DNA of 64,000 nucleotides from Chloroflexus sp. Y-396-1 (GTDB lineage: Bacteria > Chloroflexota > Chloroflexia > Chloroflexales > Chloroflexaceae): assembly GCF_000516515.1 (NCBI RefSeq), contig NZ_KI911784.1, positions 4,316,633 to 4,380,632 on the forward strand. The letters are read 5' to 3'. The position numbers were made by a program, and so were the translations under genes. The first letter of the stretch is position 1; every line of letters begins with the position of its first letter. Below are positions 56,084 through 64,000 of this stretch, piece by piece. The notes under the pieces are model-generated. The model was not told the origin of the DNA, ran no database searches, and worked only from the letters and a program-made list of their open reading frames with translations.

Positions 56084-56682
56084 AGCATTCCTTTCTTAAG
56101 TAGAAATCAGCACAGGCGTATTCTACTATACCTTCTGGCGATAGTCGTGATATGGCTGGTTCGTATGAGAAGGGTTCTCAGCACCTGATCAAAACCCCAG
56201 ACTTCTGATAAGGTTCATTCCGTGCCCATTGTACCATCGTGTAGGTGCAATTCGTGAACTGCACCTACGCCATCGTCGCATATAGGTTCGTCTTCCCACG
56301 GTATTCTACGCCTGGCCTACGGTCGTTTCGTCGATCATGCCTGTCACCACAGCGGTAGCTACACGACGACATCATGCACGGGATGCGCCTGATGAGCTAC
56401 GCAGGTTATTATGTGCACAGGTCATCTGCCAATTGTCGAACACACCTGTAGAGGCACGGCGATGTCTCGCCCCGCTATGTGATGCCGCCAATACCAGAAA
56501 TCAAGAGTATCCTATCAGGCCTGCTTCGGCGACTTCAGTGTGTTCCTACCGTGGCAGTTGCTGAAGCGCAAAGCTGGCGTGGAATTTATGTGATGGGTCT
56601 CATCTATCGTGCAGTGAGGACTAGCTTTTCGGATGGCTCTTGCGCAGTCTTCATCACCTCGAATAAGGGCAAGCATAGTGTT
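56084..56682. other. Intergenic region without a supported gene
   Basis: About 600 bp. A short stretch near 56186-56236 resembles the AAAACC...GGGCAC...ACCAT module of the dispersed repeats at 19901 and 23841. Otherwise I see no ORF with a ribosome site, no tRNA and no clear terminator. Confidence 0.5.
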
Positions 56683-57027
56683 TCAAAACCTCTGAAAGAA
56701 GGACGGCATTGTAGCTACAAACATCATGAAGACACAGAAAAATATAAACCCAAACACAATGCCGACGAGCAGTAGGGCGAAAGTTCGTTTAAAAAGAAAG
56801 ATAACCATTGAGTCAAACCGCATATTAATATCTTCAACCTTTACCCGGGTCATCGATTTTGGGGATTGACGTAGAACTTCTTGAAGTTGTGCAAATTGTT
56901 CGTTCAGTGAACGAAGTAATAGTAATTGCTCTTGTTGTGCTTGGTAAATATGATTCAGAAGTACAATCTGATCCTGCAACATATCCACCGGATTTTTTGG
57001 CGAGGGTCGTGATGGCTGTGATGTCAT
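56683..57027 (-). CDS. Small coiled-coil, single-TM protein
   Basis: 114 residues. A helical region rich in Gln, Leu and Glu (about 18-55; NHIYQAQQEQLLLLRSLNEQ) is a likely short coiled coil. Residues about 78-105 form one TM helix (FALLLVGIVFGFIFFCVFMM). GGAGGACTC lies upstream of the start. No family recognised; perhaps a small membrane-associated structural protein. A MITE copy inserts just upstream (57087-57278). Confidence 0.65.
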   Translation of the reverse strand: MTSQPSRPSPKNPVDMLQDQIVLLNHIYQAQQEQLLLLRSLNEQFAQLQEVLRQSPKSMTRVKVEDINMRFDSMVIFLFKRTFALLLVGIVFGFIFFCVFMMFVATMPSFFQRF

Positions 57028-57086
57028 AGGTGGGAGTCCTCCAATTTGTCATCTTTCTTTGACTGAAAGTACTACTAAGTATTCAT

Positions 57087-57278
<192 letters not shown>

Positions 57279-57331
57279 ATTCACCTATTTCCCACATGAG
57301 AAAGTTGGTGATATGTCTGAACCAGGCTATC

Positions 57332-60139
57332 TTACCGCCGAATCAGCCCAAAAGCTGACCAAATTGCCGGATGCGACCACTCCGGTTCACGGAGGAGTTC
57401 CTGTTGAGTCTGGCGCAGCGCGGCTGTAATCTCTGGTTCGCCGGCCAATATCCGATAAAACCGCGTCATAAACTCAGCCGCCAGTTCGTCGTTGACCGGC
57501 CACAGACTGACCAATAAACGACGTGCACCGGCAATGAGAAATGCTGATTGGAACGCAATTAACGCCCCACCACTCTCCATTCCGTAAGCCGTGGTGCAGC
57601 CGTTAAGCGTAACCAGGTCAGTACCGGTCAGATTAAGACGGTAACATTCCTCGATGGTAAAGATGCGGTCGGCCAGGTGTAAGCCAGCAAAGATAGTAGG
57701 CTCATCATCGAAGACCGTATGGGCGCTGAGGTGAACAATTCGCGGTGGCGGTGTTTGCTGGTGAAGAGCATCGAGTGCGGCTGGTTCGTCGATGTAGACC
57801 TGACAGTCTGGCAAAATATCGGCAATCGCTTTTATTTCTTTCTCGACAGCCTGCAACACCCCTTCAGCCGATGCACCGATCACGAGGGCTGGACCTGATG
57901 GGCCGGTGGGCGTCGGAATTGCAAGAAGCGCACCGGTCGGAATCTGCTCAATAGTATATCGCTCGATCAGATAGTTGCTACCATCCCATAAGGCGGCAAA
58001 CGGCGCCAAATGAAACGGCGGACAGGGAGCAATTAGGAGCTTCCCTTCGCTGGGTAATCCTGGTAATGGTGCGATCAATACCTGATAGAGTCGTTTGAGA
58101 AGCACCTGAGCATCTCGGGTAAGCGCCTGGCCGCGCTGTTGCTGTTGCTCACGACTCAGGCGCAGGAAGCTCACGTTTTTTAGTTCTAACCGCTGTAACA
58201 ATTCGCTAATGTCACTTGCAAAACCCAGAGAGGTAACCGTGCAATTACCATCGCGAGTGACACAAAACGCATGCAGTTCATCACCGAAACAGACGTACTC
58301 GATGAGGCAATCGGCGTCGAACTGTGCCTGCACCGTCTGCCAGCTATGAGCGGCAGGGAATGGACTATGATTACGTTGACTGAGAAGATAGCGTCGTTCG
58401 TGGTACACCTCTTCTTCTAGCCTCCGGAGCTGATCACGCAGCGCTTCAATCTTCTCTACACTCTCGCCATCGCGTTGTTTCCGCTCCAGCTCCCACCGCA
58501 GCTTCGCAATCTGCTTATGCACGGATTCCAGCGCCGGATCGATCTGGACCTGTCCATCATGGCGTTGAATCAGATCGATCAGTGCACCTCCCTTCCATCG
58601 CCAGACGTTCTGCAAGGCTGCGTAGACCTGTTTGGTTTGTAGTTCAAGCTGCGCCAGCAACGGTAGCGCATCGTTGCGACGGGCCTGAAACTCAGCGATA
58701 AGTTCGGCCACACTCAAATCGGCGCGCATAAGGTCATCGATCTGCGCCGCTTCGGCGAGATGCCGGATCGCCTGTTCAGGATGATCAACCGCCAATCTGT
58801 TACCAAGTGCAACCAATGCCTCACGCTGTAACCAGATATGTGAGATTTTACGACTCTGTGCAAGGGCTGTTGTAAATACGGTACGCGCCGTCTCATGATC
58901 ACCCTGCATCTGGCGCAATTCCCCGACCAAGAGAAGATGGCGAATATTGAGCGGGAGCGGTGCATCGGCTTCCCATTCGCCGATGAGCAGCGATTCTGCC
59001 TGTGCAATGTTGCCCATGGTTAACGCAAATCGTGCCTGTTCAAGAATGGTTTCGTTGCGCCAGACAGGCAGATTCAATTGGGTGAACGTACGGTACGCCT
59101 TCGTCAACATCGTCGGCAATTCAGGATCGGCTGGGTTCAAAGCCCGGCGAACTGCGGCGCCTGCCAGAAGAGACTGCGCAGCATATTGTTCCAATTTTTC
59201 ACTGACGAATGTCTGGTATGCCCGATGATAGGTGTTGCGGGCTTCACGTAATGCGCCTAGTCGTCTGAGTAGGTCGGCTTCGTAGAGCAAGACGGAAGCA
59301 TAGTCCATCATTACACCCTGGGCAGAAAACTCATCACGGGCACGGCGAAAACATCGGAGAGCCTCCGACAAATTACCCGTGATACTGTAATAGTCACCCA
59401 GATTTAAATCGATACGAGCGATAGTGAGGGAGGGTTTGGATGGAAACTGCTCCAGAGTGGTCCGTGCTGTAAGCAGTAAAGGTTCGCATTCGTTCAACTG
59501 TCCGGTTGCGGCCAGGGTGAAGGCTTGATTAACCTGAAGTTCAGCCCATTCCTCTTGCATACCGTGCTGTTGGGCCAGCGCACTCGTCTCGGCGTTGACG
59601 GTCAAGGCTTCTTGATACTGGCCAAGCTCGTAAAGCAGGAGTCCATAGTTCATCAAGAATATCACTCGATATCGTACAGTTAATTCATTATCGTGTTCAT
59701 TATCGTGCTGAAGGAGTTGGCGAGCTTGTTTAGCAAAAGTGAGCGCTTCCTCAAAACGACCAAGCGTGCTGTAGACGAAGATCAGATTACTGGAAATGCG
59801 GGCAATCGCTTCGGAGTCTGCGCTGCCCTCGTAGACGGCCAGGGCTTCATGATAACAATGGACAGCCTCTTCAGGTTGGCAGTATGCAGCCCAATTCCCT
59901 CGTGCCCAGAGGGCTAGTGCTCGTGCGACTGAATCGCCAGGGAGCTGATCGGCAACAGTTAGCGCTGCACGAGTGATCCGCTCTGCCAAGACTGTTTCCG
60001 ACTTAATCAGGCGATCACTGCGCCGTTTGAGTGCCGCAATTAGTGCTGGCGATAGCGCCCCGGCATGGGTAACAAACCACATCGGCCATTCGGTCTCTGG
60101 CGTGTGCAAGAGTTCATCGGCGAGTTGTTCGACGTTCAT
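57332..60139 (-). CDS. TPR-CHAT caspase-like protein
   Basis: 935 residues. About residues 90-560 are tetratricopeptide repeats (for example ALTFAKQARQLL, YELGQYQEALTVNAETSALA). A coiled-coil stretch follows (about 530-590), then a CHAT domain (about 620-935) of the caspase/separase-like clan CD. The dyad is present: H807 in VHLSAHTVF and C848 in TLNGCTTAYG, 41 residues apart. CHAT proteins are proteases activated through their TPR partner arm, some in defence (Craspase-like TPR-CHAT). No type III effector gene is next to it. The next gene is a sigma/zinc-finger fusion, a common CHAT neighbour in Chloroflexota and cyanobacteria. Confidence 0.9.
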   Translation of the reverse strand: MNVEQLADELLHTPETEWPMWFVTHAGALSPALIAALKRRSDRLIKSETVLAERITRAALTVADQLPGDSVARALALWARGNWAAYCQPEEAVHCYHEALAVYEGSADSEAIARISSNLIFVYSTLGRFEEALTFAKQARQLLQHDNEHDNELTVRYRVIFLMNYGLLLYELGQYQEALTVNAETSALAQQHGMQEEWAELQVNQAFTLAATGQLNECEPLLLTARTTLEQFPSKPSLTIARIDLNLGDYYSITGNLSEALRCFRRARDEFSAQGVMMDYASVLLYEADLLRRLGALREARNTYHRAYQTFVSEKLEQYAAQSLLAGAAVRRALNPADPELPTMLTKAYRTFTQLNLPVWRNETILEQARFALTMGNIAQAESLLIGEWEADAPLPLNIRHLLLVGELRQMQGDHETARTVFTTALAQSRKISHIWLQREALVALGNRLAVDHPEQAIRHLAEAAQIDDLMRADLSVAELIAEFQARRNDALPLLAQLELQTKQVYAALQNVWRWKGGALIDLIQRHDGQVQIDPALESVHKQIAKLRWELERKQRDGESVEKIEALRDQLRRLEEEVYHERRYLLSQRNHSPFPAAHSWQTVQAQFDADCLIEYVCFGDELHAFCVTRDGNCTVTSLGFASDISELLQRLELKNVSFLRLSREQQQQRGQALTRDAQVLLKRLYQVLIAPLPGLPSEGKLLIAPCPPFHLAPFAALWDGSNYLIERYTIEQIPTGALLAIPTPTGPSGPALVIGASAEGVLQAVEKEIKAIADILPDCQVYIDEPAALDALHQQTPPPRIVHLSAHTVFDDEPTIFAGLHLADRIFTIEECYRLNLTGTDLVTLNGCTTAYGMESGGALIAFQSAFLIAGARRLLVSLWPVNDELAAEFMTRFYRILAGEPEITAALRQTQQELLREPEWSHPAIWSAFGLIRR

Positions 60140-60189
60140 TGCAGAAGCCTTTCTATTACCTGGAAGCGTTTGGCCGTCTGCCTAGGAAC

Positions 60190-60206
60190 GCGGGCCGCTG
60201 GCCCGC
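60190..60206. repeat. Palindromic hairpin of the dispersed family
   Basis: GCGGGCC-GCT-GGCCCGC in the context GGAACGC...GCATCCTGG, related to the two hairpins at 10085-10172 (GCGAGCC-TCC-GGCTCGC). The differing stem bases change in pairs. It lies between the sigma-fusion gene and the CHAT gene and may act as a transcription roadblock. Confidence 0.55.
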
Positions 60207-60266
60207 ATCCTGGTGTGAAAGCGTGGAACTTCGTTCGATAGTGGTATTTCCTCCATCGCAGATAGG

Positions 60267-61751
60267 CTAATCTATACCGATCTTCAGCGAGCGGATTACA
60301 ATATCCTTTTCAGGTGTACAAACCGTGATGCGATAAGTTCCCGGCGCGAGATCGCGTAAGATAAAGGTTCCATCCTCTTCTAGCTCTGCCGTGATCGACT
60401 CCTCATCATCGCGCATTGCCAAAACCTGCTCGATTGGCTGATCAGGCGGTGAGCCATCGGGCATTCGCAATTCGCCAACGATCGTCCAGCGTGGGATACC
60501 CTGCGAGGTTCGTCGCGTGTTGAGGGTCAAAAGCACCTCAGAGGCTGCGTAGATAAGCGCTTGTCCTCGCAACTGCAAGGCCAGCGCCGGTTGCAAGATC
60601 GCCTCAACAATCTGTCGTACCCGTGTGAGGGGCGATGGTTCGATCAATGGAGTCTCGTCCATTATGCGGAGAAGTTCAAGCTCTTCCTGACAAAAGCGGC
60701 AGGTCTCGACATGGCGGTGAATAACCAGATGTTGGGTCGCTTCCAGTTCGCGATGATAATAGGCATGCAAGCTATCAACATCAGGACAGTGCAACCGGTA
60801 TAAACTGGCTTCAATCGCTGCTATTTCTGCTGCCAGGACCTGAGCCTTCCTGACGCAGTCAGGATTAGCTTCCACGACCAACCGTTGCTCTGCTGAGAGT
60901 AAGCCGGCTGCGTAGTTGAGCAATGTTTCTTCATCAAGTGTGCAGGGAGTATCCATAAGCCGCTCTTTCCTTATTTCTAGCGCTGTCTCTAATTCTATTT
61001 TAAGAGACTCAGGTCCCTGCGGTTTTTGGCGGCGATGTTCGTCTTCTTCTATCGCTGAACGACGATGATCGGATTGATCCGAGAGTCCCACGACGTTGCG
61101 AATAACCGGATCGTTACGTAAACGACGGAACACATTCTGCCTGATCTGATAGACTCGATCAACATCAGGGAAACGTTTCGGAAAAAGCTCCGGAAGCTCT
61201 TGTGGTTTATAGCCCTTTTGATAGATATGTTCAATAACAATCGACTCATCCTCAGACAGTACCTTCTCTAATCGCTGAGAAAGTGCGATTCTTGTCTCAG
61301 GATCGGATAGCTCGTTTGAACGATCAGGATATTGTGTATTATCTGCGGGCTGTTCACGCCTGCGACGCTTACGCCGAAACAGACTAAGCGTCGTACGCTC
61401 GGCACACTTCTTTAGGTATGCCAGGGGCTTCTCCAAATCATCGCCTTGCAAGAGATGGGATTGACGATCGACACCTTTTTTCAACTTGAGCCAGGCATCA
61501 TCGGCAGCTTCTGTTCGATCATGCTCGTCAATTAGATCGGGAAACTTGACACACACTCGTTGAATCCATTGACGAATGAGTGGCTGAAAGATTTCGATAA
61601 CGTGATACCAGGCATCTTGATCGCCGGCAAAGGCTCTGCGGAGGAGATTCATGCAACACGGCGATGATCGTTCACCAGATTTGCTAAATGAATCACGTTC
61701 ACGTTGACAACAGCGGACAAGGTCGGCAAGGGAAAGATCTGATTCTGGCAT
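60267..61751 (-). CDS. Sigma factor-like / zinc-finger / carboxypeptidase-regulatory-like fusion
   Basis: 494 residues from the ATG at 61751; a GTG 22 codons upstream is possible. The N-terminal part (about 25-215) looks like an ECF-type sigma factor: a sigma2-like helical region with LLRRAFAGDQDAWYHVIEIF and a C-terminal region-4-like segment (ESIVIEHIYQKGYKPQELPELF). A middle segment carries an anti-sigma zinc-finger signature (HRHVETCRFCQEELELL). The C-terminal 100 residues are a transthyretin-like beta domain (EEDGTFILRDLAPGTYRITV). Sigma, anti-sigma and ligand-type modules on one chain are unusual. It is 127 nt upstream of the TPR-CHAT gene and probably in the same unit. Confidence 0.75.
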   Translation of the reverse strand: MPESDLSLADLVRCCQRERDSFSKSGERSSPCCMNLLRRAFAGDQDAWYHVIEIFQPLIRQWIQRVCVKFPDLIDEHDRTEAADDAWLKLKKGVDRQSHLLQGDDLEKPLAYLKKCAERTTLSLFRRKRRRREQPADNTQYPDRSNELSDPETRIALSQRLEKVLSEDESIVIEHIYQKGYKPQELPELFPKRFPDVDRVYQIRQNVFRRLRNDPVIRNVVGLSDQSDHRRSAIEEDEHRRQKPQGPESLKIELETALEIRKERLMDTPCTLDEETLLNYAAGLLSAEQRLVVEANPDCVRKAQVLAAEIAAIEASLYRLHCPDVDSLHAYYHRELEATQHLVIHRHVETCRFCQEELELLRIMDETPLIEPSPLTRVRQIVEAILQPALALQLRGQALIYAASEVLLTLNTRRTSQGIPRWTIVGELRMPDGSPPDQPIEQVLAMRDDEESITAELEEDGTFILRDLAPGTYRITVCTPEKDIVIRSLKIGID

Positions 61752-61817
61752 GTGATGGCCTCGCGAAGGCAGTGACAGGCAACTGTCGCTTTTACTGAGA
61801 ACAAGCTCCCGCGACAC

Positions 61818-62102
61818 ACAGGCGTAGTCGCATCAGGATTTAGTTTTACGTCCGGTTGTTCCGATTATAGCATGAACGAAGTGTAGAATTATTACCAGAA
61901 ACGCTCTCAAATCTGTCTAAATCAGTTGCTCTTCACAAGCTTTTTTCCTTGGCGCTTCCGTGTGAGCGACGCCAGAGGATAGGCGTGAAAGCGAAGCTCA
62001 CAGGCTGCACCCTATGCAGAACCGCTCTGGGATGGTTGGCAAGTGATGATCGAGCGACCAACACCTGTACTAGTGATCATCACTTTCGGCGAAAAGAATC
62101 AT
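61818..62102. other. Intergenic region upstream of the sigma-fusion gene
   Basis: About 285 bp before the MITE copy. Contains only AT-rich sequence and an imperfect GGCGTGAAAGCG motif; no gene or clear promoter pair was found. Confidence 0.4.
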
Positions 62103-62301
<199 letters not shown>

Positions 62302-62337
62302 ATAGTTAACCCGGTGTGCTGTTGCCATTTTTGAGCA

Positions 62338-62385
62338 GGTATGATGCTATGATAGCAACTAGGTATGACGCTATGATAGCGACAG
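62338..62385 (+). promoter_or_regulatory. Tandem operator upstream of the WYL regulator
   Basis: Two abutting 24-nt direct repeats of pattern GGTATGAYGCTATGATAGCR. Each contains a palindrome: TGCTA-TGA-TAGCA (62345-62357) and CGCTA-TGA-TAGCG (62369-62381). The outer base pair changes from T-A to C-G on both sides, which preserves symmetry. Position directly before the gene suggests autoregulation by the WYL protein. Confidence 0.65.
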
Positions 62386-62419
62386 CGATTGAATACCTCA
62401 ATGCAAACCAGGAGTTGTT

Positions 62420-63451
62420 ATGGGTAAGGGTCGCGGATTATCACGAGCCGAGCGCTTGAACGAGATGAAGCGGCTATATGTGCAACGGGCTTTCAGCGAC
62501 ATCGAAATGGCCGAGCGACTTGGTATCGATCGCTCTACCGCCTATCGCGACCGCATTGCACTGGAACAGGAATATCCCTTCATTGAAGAAGAACCGGGTC
62601 GCTATCGCATTGATCGAAGTCGGTTGATTTCAGAGGTTCGGCTTACCCCTTTCGAAGCACTCTTCCTCTACTTACCGGCCCGCCGTCTGCTGCGCCAAAC
62701 CCACACTGCCAATCTCCATGTTGTCCAAGCTGTCGAAAAGCTGGCTACCTGTCTCCAACAGCCGATGACTGAGCGACTCCTGCAACTGACCACTGCCGTG
62801 CTCAAGCAGCAAAAACAGCCGCAACGACTGAGCATTCTCGAGCAGATTACAATGGCGTGGCTGAATCAGCGGAAGGTGCGTATTACCTATCGTGCGTTGC
62901 GCGCCCGTCGCCCACTTATTCATACCGCCTGCCCGTATCTGATTGAGCCGGCGCTTTGGAGCGATAGCGTGTATGTGATTGCCTATAGTGATGTTGCACG
63001 TGACATTGTACCCTTCAAATTAGAGCGGATTGAAGATGTAGTAACAACGTTAGAGACCTTTGAAATTCCCGAAGATTTCGATGAACAACAACTGCTCCGC
63101 CATACCTGGGGTATCTGGTTGGGCGATGATGAGCCGGTTACAGTACGCCTGCGCTTTGCACCGGGCGACGTGGTGCGACGGGTGCGAGAAACCATCTGGC
63201 ATCCTTCACAACGGATTACCCTGCTCGAAGATGGCGGATGTGAATGGCAGGCTCAGGTTGCCGATTGGCGTGAGATGGTACCCTGGGTGCGCGGCTGGGG
63301 GGCAGCGGTAGAGGTGCTCGAGCCGGTAGAGTTCCGCGAGACGCTGATAGGGGAATCACGCGCACTAGCCGAACGGTACGGCTGGCATGTATCATCTGCA
63401 CCATCCACGACCGGTGAATCAACTACCTTGCAGGACTTTTTCGGAGGTTAG
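62420..63451 (+). CDS. HTH-WYL transcriptional regulator of a second CRISPR-Cas locus
   Basis: 343 residues. Winged HTH near 25-60 (SDIEMAERLGIDRSTAYRDR), WYL domain about 145-235 (LNQRKVRITYR, YVIAYSDV, FKLERIEDV), and WCX-like C-terminal part ending MVPWVRGWGAAVEVLEPV. It is collinear over its full length with residues 1-333 of the WYL-Cas3 fusion at 28534, sharing AEMA/AELA..RLG(I/V)DRST, the WGIW motif, and PW(V/I)RGWGA.VEVL. WYL domains sense nucleic-acid or nucleotide ligands and often repress CRISPR or phage-defence operons. The next gene, a Cas3-type helicase, starts 4 nt after its stop. No effector residues can be assigned with confidence. Confidence 0.88.
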   Translation: MGKGRGLSRAERLNEMKRLYVQRAFSDIEMAERLGIDRSTAYRDRIALEQEYPFIEEEPGRYRIDRSRLISEVRLTPFEALFLYLPARRLLRQTHTANLHVVQAVEKLATCLQQPMTERLLQLTTAVLKQQKQPQRLSILEQITMAWLNQRKVRITYRALRARRPLIHTACPYLIEPALWSDSVYVIAYSDVARDIVPFKLERIEDVVTTLETFEIPEDFDEQQLLRHTWGIWLGDDEPVTVRLRFAPGDVVRRVRETIWHPSQRITLLEDGGCEWQAQVADWREMVPWVRGWGAAVEVLEPVEFRETLIGESRALAERYGWHVSSAPSTTGESTTLQDFFGG

Positions 63452-63455
63452 ATCA

Positions 63456-64000
63456 ATGCAACTGTACCCTTACCAGCAACGGGTTAAAGACCTCATTCTG
63501 AACGGTAAATCTGTTGTCTTACAAGCACCAACCGGGTCTGGTAAAACACGTGCGGCTTTGGCACCGTTTATTGAAGGATTTTTTGATCGGCCTGCCACTG
63601 CACCGCGCAAATGTGTTTACGTTACTCCGATGCGCGTCCTCGCGAATCAGTTTTATGCCGAATATCATCGGCTCGCTGAGAGCTATTACCGACGTCACGG
63701 TAAATTGCTCGATGTTCGGATTCAAACCGGTGAACAGCCGGACGATAGACGATTTGAAGGGAATCTTATCTTCTGTACCGTTGATCAATTTCTCAGTAGC
63801 TATCTCATGATGCCCTACAGTCTGCCGTATCGGCTGGCGAATGTGAATGCCGGCGCATTTACCGGCGCCTACCTGGTCTTCGACGAGTTTCATCTGTTTG
63901 ATCCAGAAGCAGCGTTACCGACAATTCTCTACGTTCTGCAACAGCTTAAAGGTCTGGCGCCGGTGATGTTAATGACGGCGACATTCAGTGGGGATATGCT
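63456..64000 (+). CDS. Cas3-type (Cas3') helicase, 5' part, truncated by window
   Basis: 181 codons visible, starting at the ATG 63456 behind GGAGGT; the gene continues past the window edge. SF2 helicase motif I APTGSGKT (residues about 24-31) and motif II FDEFHLFD, then MTATFSG (motif III), are present. There is no N-terminal HD domain, so the nuclease must lie downstream or in another gene. DEFH rather than DEVQ separates it from the I-C Cas3 at 28534. The subtype cannot be decided from the visible part. Direct coupling to a WYL regulator gene supports a CRISPR role. Confidence 0.82.
   Translation, partial: MQLYPYQQRVKDLILNGKSVVLQAPTGSGKTRAALAPFIEGFFDRPATAPRKCVYVTPMRVLANQFYAEYHRLAESYYRRHGKLLDVRIQTGEQPDDRRFEGNLIFCTVDQFLSSYLMMPYSLPYRLANVNAGAFTGAYLVFDEFHLFDPEAALPTILYVLQQLKGLAPVMLMTATFSGDM

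Overview
The window reads as the chromosome of a filamentous, Chloroflexus-like member of the Chloroflexota. This is an inference from gene style and content (TPR and CHAT proteins, a sigma/zinc-finger fusion, bacterial-type PEP carboxylase, WYL-regulated CRISPR loci, many palindromic intergenic repeats). No rRNA or tRNA gene is present to fix the taxon. Base composition is moderately GC-rich, with AT-richer stretches in the cas genes.

Left third (1-23.6 kb): a truncated TPR protein built from near-identical 120-bp repeats; two small proteins; a large polytopic membrane protein; a minus-strand mgtE operon that also carries a two-domain ABC permease and an ATPase and sits behind a long structured leader with an intrinsic terminator; a P1B-4 metal ATPase with a TrmB-type regulator; PEP carboxylase; a complete tctCBA tricarboxylate transporter operon; and a cluster that looks like a zinc-limitation regulon (cysteine-free L28, a COG0523 GTPase, a DsrE-like protein and an FAD oxidoreductase) with two related 15-bp promoter palindromes.

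Middle (23.6-49.4 kb): a 1.85-kb satellite of 24 near-identical units, a secreted caspase-like protein, then a complete type I-C CRISPR-Cas locus in the order cas3-cas5c-cas8c-cas7-cas4-cas1-cas2-leader-array. The array has about 165 repeats by hand count. Three features stand out. (i) Cas3 is fused in frame behind a complete HTH-WYL transcription regulator, and two palindromes sharing the same centre lie in its promoter region. (ii) Hairpins of CRISPR-repeat length sit at the 5' ends of cas4, cas1 and cas2. The one before cas2 matches the array repeat at 26 of 33 positions, all seven differences are transitions, and one stem pair has changed on both sides. This suggests that the repeat-processing enzyme Cas5c could regulate the adaptation genes. 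(iii) The spacers form families that hit the same viral sites in diverged viruses, including an ATPase P-loop and terminator hairpins.

Right part (49.4-64 kb): two paralogous TPR/membrane proteins, a large TIM-barrel-like protein of unknown role, an SDH_sah-type serine protease with a rhomboid protease, a TPR-CHAT caspase-like protein next to a sigma/zinc-finger/carboxypeptidase-regulatory-like fusion, two inverted copies of a 0.2-kb MITE, and the start of a second CRISPR-associated locus. There, a stand-alone WYL regulator is followed 4 nt later by a separate Cas3-type helicase gene, the unfused counterpart of the WYL-Cas3 fusion.
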